Origin: an uncultured Bacteroidales bacterium
GTDB lineage: Bacteria > Bacteroidota > Bacteroidia > Bacteroidales > UBA932
Direction of reading: 5' to 3'
DNA: 64,000 nt
Assembly: GCA_947303465.1 (NCBI GenBank)
Contig: CAMYYI010000001.1
Coordinates: forward strand, 1-64,000
Below are positions 34,719-44,193 of this stretch, piece after piece (positions within the stretch are counted from its first letter, which is position 1; each line of letters begins with the position of its first letter). The position numbers and the translations under genes were made by a program. A model generated the notes under the pieces. The model was not told the DNA's origin. It saw only the letters and a program-made list of their open reading frames with translations, and did not search any database.

Positions 34719-37313
34719 ATGAAACGTATCGTGACCATACTCTCAATCCTGCTCGCTGCCACGGCGGCGCTTGCACAGAATTCCATCAAGGTAAATGTGC
34801 AGAATCTCGTGGCGGTTGATGAGCAGTTCAGCGTGACATTTGTCATAGAAGGCGAAGGACGCCCGACCGACTTCGAGTGGGAGCCGGGAGGTGACTTCCA
34901 ACTGGTATGGGGCCCCCAGAAGGGCACATCCAGCTCCATCAGCATAGTGAACGGCAAGAAGACCCAGTCGTCGCAAACTACTTATACCTACGTACTTATG
35001 CCACGCGGCACCGGCACCTTCCAGTTGCCGGCAGCAACTGCCAGGCTTAAGGGCGATACGATCAGTTCCAGGGCCGTTTCCATTCAGGTAGTATCCAATG
35101 GCGCCACAGCCTCGCAGCCGTCCCAGCAGTCGAAGCAAAGCAGCCAGGGCAGCCAGGGCACGCAGCAGGCACAGACCGGGAACGTATCCGGAGAAGACAT
35201 CTTCATGCGTCTCAGCCTGAGCAAGAACAAAGCCGTGGTCGGCGAGACCATCAGTGCCACACTGAAACTCTACCACAGGGTGAACATAGCCGGCTTCGAA
35301 GACGCCAAGTTCCCAACATTCAACGGGTTCTGGAGCCAGGAGGTGCAGGCGCCCAGCAACATAGAGTTCCACCGCGAGAACGTGGGCGACAAGATTTACG
35401 ACGCCGCCGTGCTCCGCAGCTGGACCCTCATACCCCAGCAGGCCGGGGACATTACGATAGACCCGGCGGAACTGGTTTGCCTGGTGAACGTCCGCTCCCG
35501 CCGAAACTCTACCGGCAGCATCTTCGACAGTTTCTTCCAGGACGACTATACCACTATACGCAAGCGGGTTACGACCCCCGCGCTGAAGGTGCAGGTCTCC
35601 AAGGTGCCCGCCGGCGCGCCCGCTTCCTTCGGAGGCGGCGTGGGCACATTCCGCATGAGCGCATCGCTTACGCGCGACTCCCTCAAGACCCACGATGCGG
35701 CCTCCCTCAAGGTTACGGTGAGCGGAAAAGGCAATATATCGCTGCTCGAGGCCCCCAAGATCAATTTCCCTCCGGACTTCGAGGTATATGACATAAAGAC
35801 CAGTGAATCAGGCGGATCCAAGACTTTCGAGTATCCCTTCATACCCCGCAGCCACGGCGACTTTACGATTGGCCCGGTGGAGTACAGCTATTACGATGTA
35901 GCCGCCGGCAAGTACGTTACCCTGCGCAGCCAGGAGATGACGGTAAAGGTGAGCCGCGGCAACGAAGTCGCAGCACAGCAGGGCTCCGGCCAGCTGGTTG
36001 CGGCGCCTGCGCGCAAGGACGTTCGTGACCTGGGATCCGACATCCGTTTCATCAGCACCCGCACGCCCAAGTTCGGCAAGGCCGGAGAGTTCTTCGTGGG
36101 CTCTGCGGCGTTCTGGCTCATCATGGCGGTGCTGGCCGCAATTGCAGCAGCCATTTACTTCGCCACCCGCAAGATGGCGGCAAGACGTGCCGATGTGGTC
36201 GGCAGCAAGAACCGCGCGGCCACCAAGATGGCCCGCAAACGCCTGTCGCAGGCCGGCGAATTCCTTAAAAAGGACCTCTATACGGCATTCTATGAAGAGC
36301 TGCACAAGGCCCTGCTGGGCTTCGTGGCCGACAAGCTCAACCTGCCCGCCGCCGACCTCAGCAAGGAAAATATCAGCGAGAAGCTGACCGAGGGCGGGGC
36401 GACGCCGGAGCAGGCGGCACGCTTCACCGAGCTGCTGGACGCATGTGAATTCGCCCGCTACGCTCCGAGCGAGGGGCACGAGGCCATGAATGCCCACTAC
36501 GAGGGTGCCGTGAGCGTTATTTCCGAAATCGATTCTGCAATGAAAAGGAAACCAAAGAACAGTGGTGCAGCTGCGCTGCTGGCACTTCTGCTTGTACTGC
36601 CGCTAGGCGCCAGAGCCGCTGAACCGGCAGACTCCCTCTGGAACGCGGGGTTGGCGGCGTATGCCGACGGCCGGTGGAACGAGGCCGGGGAGGCGTGGAC
36701 CTCTATAGCGGATGAAGGCCTGGAAAGTGCCGAACTGTACTACAACATAGGAAACGCCTGCTTCAAGGGAGGCGACATAGCACATGCCATCCTCTGGTAC
36801 GAGCGCTCGCTCAAGGTGGACCCGTCTTACGGCGACGCCCGCTTCAACCTGGAATTCGCCCGCACGCAGGTGCAGGACCGCATAGACGAGGTTCCCGAGT
36901 TCTTCCTGGAAGTATGGGGCCGCAAGGCCTGCTGGCTGCTGCCTTCGGGCGCATGGGCATGGCTGTGCATCGTGTTCTTCGCCATTACCCTGGCCATGCT
37001 GTTGCTCTTCCTGCTCGGCAGCGGCGGCGCCCGGAAAGCCGGCTTCTTCACCGGCATCGCCACCCTGCTTCTGACGCTTCTCTGTCTGGATTTCGCATTC
37101 TGGCAGCGAACGGACGCCCTCAAGCATGACAGCGCCATTATCACGGCCCCCGTAACCGAGGTCAAGAGTTCGCCAGGGAGCGGCGTGAGCCTGTTTGTCC
37201 TGCACGAAGGCACCAAGGTCAAGATACTCGAGACCGTCGGCGACTGGGACAACATAGAGCTCTCCGACGGCCGTCAGGGATGGCTTAAATCCGGTTCCGC
37301 AGAAAGAATATGA
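34719..37313 (+). CDS. batD: BatD-BatE fusion protein
   Basis: 864 residues. Residues 1-607 are BatD-like: signal peptide MKRIVTILSILLAATAALA, several beta-sandwich domains (NIEFHRENVGDKIYDAAVLRS, LRMSASL-type strands), a membrane helix at about 467-490 (FWLIMAVLAAIAAAIYFA) and a cytosolic helical tail. Residue 608 is a Met (ATG at 36540) that opens a second signal-peptide-like stretch (MKRKPKNSGAAALLALLLVL), TPRs (WNAGLAAYADGRWNEAGEAW), two membrane helices and an SH3-like domain (VTEVKSSPGSGVSLFVLHEGTKV...WDNIELSDGRQGWLK): this is BatE. In related genomes batD and batE are separate, so here they are joined in frame without a stop. The stop codon lies inside the terminator stem at 37295-37331. 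Confidence 0.85.
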   Translation: MKRIVTILSILLAATAALAQNSIKVNVQNLVAVDEQFSVTFVIEGEGRPTDFEWEPGGDFQLVWGPQKGTSSSISIVNGKKTQSSQTTYTYVLMPRGTGTFQLPAATARLKGDTISSRAVSIQVVSNGATASQPSQQSKQSSQGSQGTQQAQTGNVSGEDIFMRLSLSKNKAVVGETISATLKLYHRVNIAGFEDAKFPTFNGFWSQEVQAPSNIEFHRENVGDKIYDAAVLRSWTLIPQQAGDITIDPAELVCLVNVRSRRNSTGSIFDSFFQDDYTTIRKRVTTPALKVQVSKVPAGAPASFGGGVGTFRMSASLTRDSLKTHDAASLKVTVSGKGNISLLEAPKINFPPDFEVYDIKTSESGGSKTFEYPFIPRSHGDFTIGPVEYSYYDVAAGKYVTLRSQEMTVKVSRGNEVAAQQGSGQLVAAPARKDVRDLGSDIRFISTRTPKFGKAGEFFVGSAAFWLIMAVLAAIAAAIYFATRKMAARRADVVGSKNRAATKMARKRLSQAGEFLKKDLYTAFYEELHKALLGFVADKLNLPAADLSKENISEKLTEGGATPEQAARFTELLDACEFARYAPSEGHEAMNAHYEGAVSVISEIDSAMKRKPKNSGAAALLALLLVLPLGARAAEPADSLWNAGLAAYADGRWNEAGEAWTSIADEGLESAELYYNIGNACFKGGDIAHAILWYERSLKVDPSYGDARFNLEFARTQVQDRIDEVPEFFLEVWGRKACWLLPSGAWAWLCIVFFAITLAMLLLFLLGSGGARKAGFFTGIATLLLTLLCLDFAFWQRTDALKHDSAIITAPVTEVKSSPGSGVSLFVLHEGTKVKILETVGDWDNIELSDGRQGWLKSGSAERI

Positions 37314-37331
37314 GTTTCTGCGGAATTTTTT
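37295..37331 (+). terminator. Strong hairpin terminator of the Bat operon
   Basis: Perfect 11-bp arms TTCCGCAGAAA (37295-37305) and TTTCTGCGGAA (37315-37325) with a 9-nt loop, followed by six T. The stem overlaps the last codons and the stop of the BatD-BatE gene. Confidence 0.93.
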
Positions 37332-37332
37332 A

Positions 37333-37340
37333 TATATTTG
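37333..37340 (+). promoter_or_regulatory. -7 box for the exbB-exbD-tonB operon
   Basis: TATATTTG immediately follows the Bat terminator and lies 22 nt before the exbB ATG. No -33 box is evident. Confidence 0.5.
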
Positions 37341-37362
37341 TAGGTTAAAGATTGTTTAAGAT

Positions 37363-38064
37363 ATGTTAAGTTATTTGCTTCAGGCAGACATCGTGGATGC
37401 GGTACAGGCCGCTCCGGTGCAGCAGGAAATGTCCTATTCCCTTATCGACATGGCCGCCAAGGGCGGTGTCCTGATGATTGTATTGCTCGCTCTATCTGTC
37501 ATCGCCCTCTTCATCTTTGGAAAGAAATGGTGGATGATTCGCCAGGCCGGCAAGATAGACAAGGACTTCATGATGGACATCCGCGACTACATACATGACG
37601 GCAAGCTCAAGTCCGCCAAAACCCTTTGCGGCAAGTTCGACACTCCCGTGGCGCGCATGGTGGAGACCGGAATCGACCGTTACGGCAGGCCTCTGAGTGA
37701 CATCCAGACCGCCATCGAGAACGTGGGCAACGTTGAGGTGGCACGCCTGGAGAAAGGACTTCCTTATCTTGCCATGATAGCAGGCGGCGCCCCCATGATA
37801 GGATTCCTCGGCACGGTGCTCGGTATGGTCCAGGCCTTCTTCAACATGTCCCAGGCCGGCAACAATATCGATATCACCCTGCTGTCCAGCGGTATTTACA
37901 CCGCAATGATCACCACCGTCGGAGGTCTTATCGTAGGTATCATAGCCTACTTCGGCTACAACTATCTCACCTCCAAGGTGTCCAACGTGGTATTCCAGAT
38001 GGAGAGCAGCACCATAGAGTTCATGGACCTGCTGGACGAACCCCAAGTTAAAGACGAAGACTAA
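37363..38064 (+). CDS. exbB: MotA/TolQ/ExbB proton channel family protein
   Basis: 233 residues with three membrane helices (about 27-45, LMIVLLALSVIALFIFG; 140-165, GLPYLAMIAGGAPMIGFLGTVLGMVQAFF; 178-205, IYTAMITTVGGLIVGIIAYFGYNYL), the ExbB/TolQ signature GAPMIGFLGTVLGM and a cytosolic loop between the first two. With ExbD and the TonB-like protein below it should form the proton-driven energiser for outer-membrane TonB-dependent receptors. The stop overlaps the exbD start (TAATG). Confidence 0.93.
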   Translation: MLSYLLQADIVDAVQAAPVQQEMSYSLIDMAAKGGVLMIVLLALSVIALFIFGKKWWMIRQAGKIDKDFMMDIRDYIHDGKLKSAKTLCGKFDTPVARMVETGIDRYGRPLSDIQTAIENVGNVEVARLEKGLPYLAMIAGGAPMIGFLGTVLGMVQAFFNMSQAGNNIDITLLSSGIYTAMITTVGGLIVGIIAYFGYNYLTSKVSNVVFQMESSTIEFMDLLDEPQVKDED

Positions 38065-38474
38065 TGGCACTTAAGCGCACAACAAAAGCGGATCCGAACA
38101 TGGCGATGTCCAGCATGACCGATATTGTGTTCCTGCTGCTCATCTTCTTCCTGGTCACCTCTACGCTGGTCAACCCCAACGCCCTCAAGCTCCTGCTTCC
38201 CAAGAGCACCGGGCAGGTGGGCGCCAAGGCTACGGCAACAGTGTCCATCAAGGACTGGGGCGACGACCAGTACAGCTTCCATGTCAACGGAGACGAAACC
38301 CCTCTGCCGCTGGAGCAGGTGGAAGACGAACTCATAGAACTGCTGCAGACCGAGGAAGACCCCACTTTCTCAATCTATTCGGACGAGAGCGTCCCCATCA
38401 AGGAAATCGTACAGGTGATGAATATCGCCAAACGTAACCACTACAAGGTAATACTTGCCACGCAACCCGAATGA
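38064..38474 (+). CDS. exbD: ExbD/TolR family biopolymer transport protein
   Basis: 136 residues: a short cytosolic N-terminus, one membrane helix (about 15-40, MTDIVFLLLIFFLVTSTL) with the essential Asp early in the helix, and a periplasmic domain (YSFHVNGDETPLPLEQVEDELIELL, IYSDESVPIKEIVQVM). It completes the ExbB channel. Overlaps the following gene by 4 nt. Confidence 0.93.
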   Translation: MALKRTTKADPNMAMSSMTDIVFLLLIFFLVTSTLVNPNALKLLLPKSTGQVGAKATATVSIKDWGDDQYSFHVNGDETPLPLEQVEDELIELLQTEEDPTFSIYSDESVPIKEIVQVMNIAKRNHYKVILATQPE

Positions 38475-39253
38475 AACAGTATCTCCGAGAACGTAACGAG
38501 AGGGAGCGCAACTCCGTAATCACCGGCATAGCAATGACGGTGATCCTGCACCTGTGCGCCTTCCTGCTCGTATCGTTCACCGGCATCAAATATCTCTATC
38601 CGCCGCCTGCCGAGACCTCCTTCCTGATAGATTTCGAAGAGGAAATGGAGCTTCCGGAGCAGAAGACCGGCCGCGAGCCGCGCGGAGAAGACGTGGATCC
38701 GGAGAAGAATATAGAACTGGTGGAGCGCAGCGAGTCACCTGTTACGAGCAAGAAGCCCAACGTGACTCCCGCCACCAAGCCGGACACCCACGGTGACGTG
38801 GACGTGAACGAACCGCCCCGCAAGGAGGAGCCGACGCTCGACCCCAGGGCGACCTTCCCCGGCATGGCCAAGAAAGACACCACTCTCACGGCCGAGCATT
38901 CCGCCTCCGAAAGTTCCGGAGAATACAAGCCCGGCCAGCCTACTGGCAACACCAGTAAAGGCAACACCGAAGGCCAGCCCAACGCCCATCTGGAAGGCCG
39001 GTATGTTGACAAGGCTGGTCTCAAGAAGCCTGCTTACACGTCCCAGGAGAGCGGAAAGGTGGTCGTCAAGATTTGGGTGGACCAGTACGGTAAAGTTCAA
39101 AAGGCGGTTCCGGGAGCAGACGGCACCACAGTCACGGACAAGGCTCTGTGGACCGCTGCCCGCAATGCCGCGCTGGAAACCGGATTCAACATGAGCGCAA
39201 ACGCCCCTGCGCTGCAGGAAGGCACAATAACTTACATATTTAACCTGAGATGA
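38471..39253 (+). CDS. TonB-like energy transducer
   Basis: 260 residues: a cytosolic start, one membrane helix (about 17-38, VITGIAMTVILHLCAFLLVSF), a long Glu/Pro/Lys-rich periplasmic spacer (VDPEKNIELVERSES, KEEPTLDPRATFPGMAKK) and a C-terminal TonB-type domain (about 185-260: SGKVVVKIWVDQYGKVQKAVPG...WTAARNAALETGFN). It transmits proton-motive force from ExbB/ExbD to receptors in the outer membrane. Genome-specific receptors are not in the window. A GATGAC/GTCATC hairpin (about 39252-39266) follows the stop, without a U-run. Confidence 0.88.
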   Translation: MKQYLRERNERERNSVITGIAMTVILHLCAFLLVSFTGIKYLYPPPAETSFLIDFEEEMELPEQKTGREPRGEDVDPEKNIELVERSESPVTSKKPNVTPATKPDTHGDVDVNEPPRKEEPTLDPRATFPGMAKKDTTLTAEHSASESSGEYKPGQPTGNTSKGNTEGQPNAHLEGRYVDKAGLKKPAYTSQESGKVVVKIWVDQYGKVQKAVPGADGTTVTDKALWTAARNAALETGFNMSANAPALQEGTITYIFNLR

Positions 39254-39288
39254 TGACGTGAGTCATCGCAATTTAGTACTAAAACACC

Positions 39289-40539
39289 ATGGAAGGTTTT
39301 TCTAAAGACGGCCGAAAACTTAGACCTCGCAAAACTGCCGGAAGCGCACCCCGCTCCGAGAAAGTAGATTTTCATTCATCCGGCGAGAGCCGTCCTTACG
39401 GCGAGCGCAGGAGCTACGGAGAACATAAACCTTATGGAGAGCGCAAGCCCTACGGCGAGCATCGCTCTTATGGCGAACAGCGCCCGTACGGTGAGCGCAA
39501 GCCCCGCCAGTATGGCGAAGGCCGCCCCTACGGGGAGCACAAATCTTACGGCGAAGGTAAACCGTATGGAGAGCACAAATCTTACGGCGAGCATAAACCG
39601 TACGGAGAACATAAATCTTACGGGGACAGGCCCTACGGCGAGCGCAAGAGCTTCGGCGGCCGCCCCAACGGCAAAGGTGCCCCAAGGAAGGGTCCCAAGA
39701 GCTATCCTTCCAAATCCCACTTCACCAAATCCTCAGACGATGGCATCAATCGCATGATCAGCCGTCGTCCCCAGGTTCGCGACGACTACGACGGCCCCGA
39801 ATTCAAGCCGGAGAACATACAGAACGAGGTACGCCTCAACCGTTTCATCGCCAATTCCGGCGTCTGTTCCCGCCGCGAAGCCGACACCCTTATCCAGGCC
39901 GGCTGCGTTACGGTGAACGGCGAAGTGGTTACCGAACTCGGTACCAAGGTCAACATATTTGAAGATGACGTGCGCTTCAACGGCCAGCGTCTCAAGGGCG
40001 AGAGCAAGATTTACCTGGTGATGAACAAGCCCAAGGGTTTTGTGACATCTGCCTCCGACCCTCACGCAGAGAAGACCGTAATGGACCTCCTCAAGGACTG
40101 CCCCACCCGCGTCTATCCTGTGGGACGCCTGGACAAGGCCACCACCGGTGTACTAATGTTCACCAACGACGGTGAGATAGCCGAGCGCCTCACCCATCCT
40201 TCTTACGACAAGAAGAAAATCTACCAGGTCGCCCTGGACCGCAACCTTACCCAGGAAGACTACGACAACATCCTTAACGGCATCACCCTTGGGGACGGTT
40301 TCGTAAAGGCCGACGAGCTGGAATTCGTGGACGAGAACGACCACAGCAAGCTGGGCATAGAGATTCATTCCGGCAAGAACCGTATCGTGCGCCGCATCTT
40401 CGAGTCCCTGGGCTACAACGTAAAGGCGCTGGACCGCGTTTACTTTGCCGGCCTGACCAAGAAGGGCCTCAAGAAGGGCGAGTGGAGATATCTCTCCGAG
40501 AGTGAAGTGAACATGCTGAAGATGGGGGCGTACGTATAA
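39289..40539 (+). CDS. RluB/RsuA-type pseudouridine synthase with repeat-rich N-terminus
   Basis: 416 residues. Residues about 20-130 consist of some 16 hexapeptide-like units of the form YGE(H/R/G)(K/R)(P/S), e.g. PYGEHKSYGE. The C-terminal 235 residues are a full pseudouridine synthase: S4 domain (VRLNRFIANSGVCSRREADT), catalytic motif VGRLDKATTGVLMFTNDG (Asp in RLD) and KNRIVRRIFESLGYNVKALDRVYF. It should modify 23S or 16S rRNA. The basic, Tyr/Gly-rich tail, also seen in many Bacteroidetes RluB proteins, may bind RNA. The codon pattern of the tail (tac/tat-ggc-gag) is itself repetitive. Its stop shares a base with the era start. Confidence 0.92.
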   Translation: MEGFSKDGRKLRPRKTAGSAPRSEKVDFHSSGESRPYGERRSYGEHKPYGERKPYGEHRSYGEQRPYGERKPRQYGEGRPYGEHKSYGEGKPYGEHKSYGEHKPYGEHKSYGDRPYGERKSFGGRPNGKGAPRKGPKSYPSKSHFTKSSDDGINRMISRRPQVRDDYDGPEFKPENIQNEVRLNRFIANSGVCSRREADTLIQAGCVTVNGEVVTELGTKVNIFEDDVRFNGQRLKGESKIYLVMNKPKGFVTSASDPHAEKTVMDLLKDCPTRVYPVGRLDKATTGVLMFTNDGEIAERLTHPSYDKKKIYQVALDRNLTQEDYDNILNGITLGDGFVKADELEFVDENDHSKLGIEIHSGKNRIVRRIFESLGYNVKALDRVYFAGLTKKGLKKGEWRYLSESEVNMLKMGAYV

Positions 40540-41420
40540 TGGAGCACCGTTCCGGATTCGTCAATATCATCGGCAACCCCAATGTGGGCAAGTCTACGCT
40601 GATGAACGCGCTGGTGGGCGAAAAGCTCTCCATCGTGACATCAAAGGCGCAGACCACCCGTCACCGCATCATGGGCATAGTGAACGGGGAGGACTGGCAG
40701 ATAGTCTATTCCGACACGCCGGGCATACTCAAACCGTCCTACAGGCTGCAGCAGAACATGATGAACTTTGTGGACGGAGCCCTTGGCGATGCGGATATCG
40801 TGCTGTATGTCACGGACACCGTAGAGACTCCGGACAAGAACGAGGACTACATTTCCAAGCTCCAGCGCATCCAGTGCCCTGTTATCGTAGTCATCAACAA
40901 GATAGACATAAGCGACCAGCAGAAGGTTATGGAACTTGCCGCATGGTGGAAGGAACAGCTGCCTGAGGCGGAAATCATTCCCGCCAGCGCCCAGGAGCGC
41001 TTCAATCTGGAGAGCATCCTGGACGCAGTGGTAAGCCGTCTGCCGGTATGCCCTCCCTGGTTCGACAAGGACGCCTTCACGGACAAGAACCTCCGTTTCT
41101 TCGCCTCCGAAATCATCCGCGAAAAAATATTCCTCAATTACAAGGAGGAGATTCCGTACAGCTGCGAGGTAGGTATTGAGGCATTCAAGGAAGGAGCCGA
41201 ACGCTACGACATAGATGCCGTTATTTACGTCATGCGCGAATCCCAGAAGGGCATAATCATAGGCAAGAAGGGCGCCGCCCTCAAGAAGGTGGGCACCCAG
41301 GCCCGCATAGACATGGAAGATTTCTTCCAGAAGAAGGTGTTCCTGAGCATCTTCGTGAAGGTGGACCCGGACTGGAGGGAGAACAAACGAGAATTACGCC
41401 GTTTCGGCTACGAGGACTAA
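40539..41420 (+). CDS. era: GTPase Era
   Basis: 293 residues. G1 GNPNVGKSTLMNALVG, G2/G3 DTPGILKPSY, G4 NKIDIS, then a C-terminal KH RNA-binding domain (EVGIEAFKEGAERYDIDAVIYV, IIGKKGAALKKVGTQARIDMEDFF). It binds 16S rRNA and couples ribosome maturation to cell growth. The start overlaps the previous stop by one base. It is followed 3 nt later by the topoisomerase gene. Confidence 0.96.
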   Translation: MEHRSGFVNIIGNPNVGKSTLMNALVGEKLSIVTSKAQTTRHRIMGIVNGEDWQIVYSDTPGILKPSYRLQQNMMNFVDGALGDADIVLYVTDTVETPDKNEDYISKLQRIQCPVIVVINKIDISDQQKVMELAAWWKEQLPEAEIIPASAQERFNLESILDAVVSRLPVCPPWFDKDAFTDKNLRFFASEIIREKIFLNYKEEIPYSCEVGIEAFKEGAERYDIDAVIYVMRESQKGIIIGKKGAALKKVGTQARIDMEDFFQKKVFLSIFVKVDPDWRENKRELRRFGYED

Positions 41421-41423
41421 GAT

Positions 41424-44192
41424 ATGGAAGAAGAGAACATTGTTACCGAAGAAATCGTCGAGGACGACGAGCTCGAGATTGCGGAAGACGCGGAATCGAG
41501 CGGCAAATATACCAAGCTTCTGGAGAGCGACGCCCACAAGTTCAAGCTTTCCGGCATGTTCAAGGACTGGTACCTGGATTACGCATCCTACGTAATCCTG
41601 CACCGTGCCGTGCCCCATATCGCCGACGGACTCAAGCCGGTTCAGAGGCGCGTCCTTCACGTCATGAGCAAGATGGACGACGGTTCCTACACCAAGGTGG
41701 CGAACATAGTGGGCCAGGCCATGCAGTACCATCCTCATGGCGACCAGTCCATACTCGGCGCTCTCGTAACCCTCGGCCAGAAAGGTCTCTGCATCGACTG
41801 CCAGGGTAACTGGGGCAACATCCTCACCGGAGACGCCAACGCCGCGCCCCGTTACATCGAGGCCCGCCTGAGCAAGTTCGCCAAGGAGGTTCTCTTCGAC
41901 CCCAAGGTGACGCACACCATGAAGTCCTACGACGGCCGCAACGACGAGCCTACGGAACTGCCGGTCCGCTTCCCGCTTCTGCTCGCCCAGGGCACTGACG
42001 GCATCGGCGTGGGTCTCGCTTCAAAGATACTGCCGCACAACTTCAACGAGCTGATGGACGCCTCGGTGGCCATTCTGGAGGGCAAGCCCTATGAGATTTA
42101 CCCCGACTTCCCCACCGGCGGCTTCGCAGACTGCTCCAAGTACATGCAGGGCAAGCGGGGCGGCCGCGTGAAGGTGCGTGCACGCATAGAGAAGATAGAC
42201 AAGAGCACCATCGCCATTACGGAAATCCCTTACGGCAAATACACCAAGGACCTCATAGAATCCATCCTGAAGGCCAAGGACAAAGGGAAGATCAAGATAA
42301 AGAAGATAGAGGACATGACTACGGACAAGGTGGAGATACTCATCCACCTGCCCGGCGACGTATCCCCGGACAAGACCATAGACGCCCTCTACGCCTTTAC
42401 CGACTGCGAGTGCAACCTGGCGCCCAACGCCTGCGTAATCAAGGACAACAAACCCCAGTTCCTTACGGTCAACGACATACTCGAATACAGCACCTTCCAC
42501 ACCCGCGAAATCCTTCTGCAGCAGCTCGGGATACGCATGGAGGAGCTGGAGCGCGACTGGCACTACAGTTCGCTTGAAAAGATTTACTTCGAGAACCGCA
42601 TCTACAAGATACTTGAGAAGGACCAGTCCAGCTGGGAGGAGCAGAAGGAGGAGACCCTGACCGCGATGAAAGCCTACGAGAAGTCGCTTCGCCGTGAGGT
42701 AGTGATGGAGGATATCGACCGCCTGGTAGACAAGCCCGTGCGCAAGATTTCCAAATTCGACGTCAAGGCGGTGGAAGAGCGCATCCTGGCAATAGAAGAG
42801 GAGATGAAGCAGGTCCAGGACCACATCGACCATATAGACAGATACACTATAGACTGGTTCAAGGCTCTCAAGAAGAAATACGGCAAGGATTTCCCCCGCC
42901 GCACGGAACTTACCGGATTCGAGACCATTGCAGCGACGCGCGTAGTGAACAACAACGCCAAGCTGAGCGCCAACCTGGCAGAGGGTTTCGTGGGTATAGG
43001 CCTGAAGAAAGACGACGGCGGAGAGTTCATCAGCGAGTGCTCCGACCTGTCGGAAATCATAGTGATACGCAAGGACGGCAAGTACATTGTTACCAAAGTC
43101 AGCGACAAGGCATTCTTCGGCAAGAACCTCATTTACGTGGGGGTCTTCAACCGTGGAGACAGCCGTACGGTGTACAATGTAATCTACCGTGAGGGAAAAA
43201 CCTCCATCTATTATGCCAAGCGCTTTGCAGTCACCTCCGTAACACGCGACAAGGAGTACGACATAACCACCGGCCTCGAGGGCTCGGAAATCGTGTGGTT
43301 CACTGCCAACCATAACGGAGAGGCCGAGACGGTACTGGTTCGCCTGCGCCCGAAGCCGAAGCTCAAGAAGACGTCTTTCGAATACGATTTCTCACAGCTC
43401 GGCATAAAGAGCAAGACGGCCCGCGGAAACCTGGTGAGCAAGAACGTCATTCAGCGTATAAGCCTGAAGAGCAAGGGCGTGAGTACCATAGCCGGCAAGG
43501 AGATATGGTATGACACTGATATCCAAAAGCTTAACGACGAGGGACACGGCCTGCTGCTGGGCGAGTTCTGCGAGGGCGACAAGGTTCTGGCGGTGTTCAA
43601 AAACGGCACGTTCTACACTACCTCCTTCGACCTTGTGAACCGTTACCAGGGAGAAGTGTTGAGGATAGAGAAATTCGACCCGGACAAGACTTTCACCGCC
43701 CTGTACTGGGATGCCGGCGTGAAGTCGTTCTATGTAAAGCGTTTCTCCTTCGTGGTCAGCGACAATACTCCTGTGTCGTTCATAGCCGAGGGCAGCAAAT
43801 CCTACCTGGTGGAGCTTACGGACGACCGTCACCCCCAGTACGAGGTTATCTGGAAGCTGGAGGACAAGCCTTCCGACTTTGTGGATGCCGAAGAGTGGAT
43901 TGCCAAGAAAGGCGTGGGTGCCAAGGGCAAGAAGGTCGTGGACCGCGGCGAAGTGAAGAAGGTGCGTTTCGTGGAGCCTCTGGTGAAGCCTGAGGACGAA
44001 GAGCCGGAGCCCGTGGAACCGGAAGCTGCAGAACTTGAGGCTGCAGAACTTGAGGCTGCAGAAGAAGCCGCGCCTGAGGTGCCAGAAGTAACGGAAGCGG
44101 CACCGGTAAAGACCGGGGTTGAAATTCACATTCCCGAAACCGCCGACGAAGAACCCATCGAACTGATTTTTGAAGAACCAACACTATTCTGA
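41424..44192 (+). CDS. parC: DNA topoisomerase IV subunit A (GyrA/ParC type)
   Basis: 922 residues. The breakage-reunion domain shows the catalytic Tyr in APRYIEARLSKFA, preceded by GQAMQYHPHGDQSILGALVTLGQ and LKPVQRRVLHVM. Next come a coiled-coil tower and a C-terminal beta-pinwheel without a clear GyrA-box, which favours topoisomerase IV over gyrase. The first 45 residues are unusually acidic (EEENIVTEEIVEDDELEIAE), and the last 90 form an Ala/Glu-rich tail with a repeated LEAAE unit. The partner ParE gene is not in this window. It removes positive supercoils and decatenates chromosomes. Confidence 0.88.
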   Translation: MEEENIVTEEIVEDDELEIAEDAESSGKYTKLLESDAHKFKLSGMFKDWYLDYASYVILHRAVPHIADGLKPVQRRVLHVMSKMDDGSYTKVANIVGQAMQYHPHGDQSILGALVTLGQKGLCIDCQGNWGNILTGDANAAPRYIEARLSKFAKEVLFDPKVTHTMKSYDGRNDEPTELPVRFPLLLAQGTDGIGVGLASKILPHNFNELMDASVAILEGKPYEIYPDFPTGGFADCSKYMQGKRGGRVKVRARIEKIDKSTIAITEIPYGKYTKDLIESILKAKDKGKIKIKKIEDMTTDKVEILIHLPGDVSPDKTIDALYAFTDCECNLAPNACVIKDNKPQFLTVNDILEYSTFHTREILLQQLGIRMEELERDWHYSSLEKIYFENRIYKILEKDQSSWEEQKEETLTAMKAYEKSLRREVVMEDIDRLVDKPVRKISKFDVKAVEERILAIEEEMKQVQDHIDHIDRYTIDWFKALKKKYGKDFPRRTELTGFETIAATRVVNNNAKLSANLAEGFVGIGLKKDDGGEFISECSDLSEIIVIRKDGKYIVTKVSDKAFFGKNLIYVGVFNRGDSRTVYNVIYREGKTSIYYAKRFAVTSVTRDKEYDITTGLEGSEIVWFTANHNGEAETVLVRLRPKPKLKKTSFEYDFSQLGIKSKTARGNLVSKNVIQRISLKSKGVSTIAGKEIWYDTDIQKLNDEGHGLLLGEFCEGDKVLAVFKNGTFYTTSFDLVNRYQGEVLRIEKFDPDKTFTALYWDAGVKSFYVKRFSFVVSDNTPVSFIAEGSKSYLVELTDDRHPQYEVIWKLEDKPSDFVDAEEWIAKKGVGAKGKKVVDRGEVKKVRFVEPLVKPEDEEPEPVEPEAAELEAAELEAAEEAAPEVPEVTEAAPVKTGVEIHIPETADEEPIELIFEEPTLF

Positions 44193-44193
44193 T

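Noticed and set aside
39252..39266. Hairpin after the TonB-like gene as a terminator
   Set aside because: The stem is only 6 bp with no U-run; the RluB-type gene follows 35 nt after the stop and is likely co-transcribed.
42021..43313. 430-codon minus-strand open frame
   Set aside because: It is antisense to the topoisomerase A gene with no start signal, promoter or recognisable domain.
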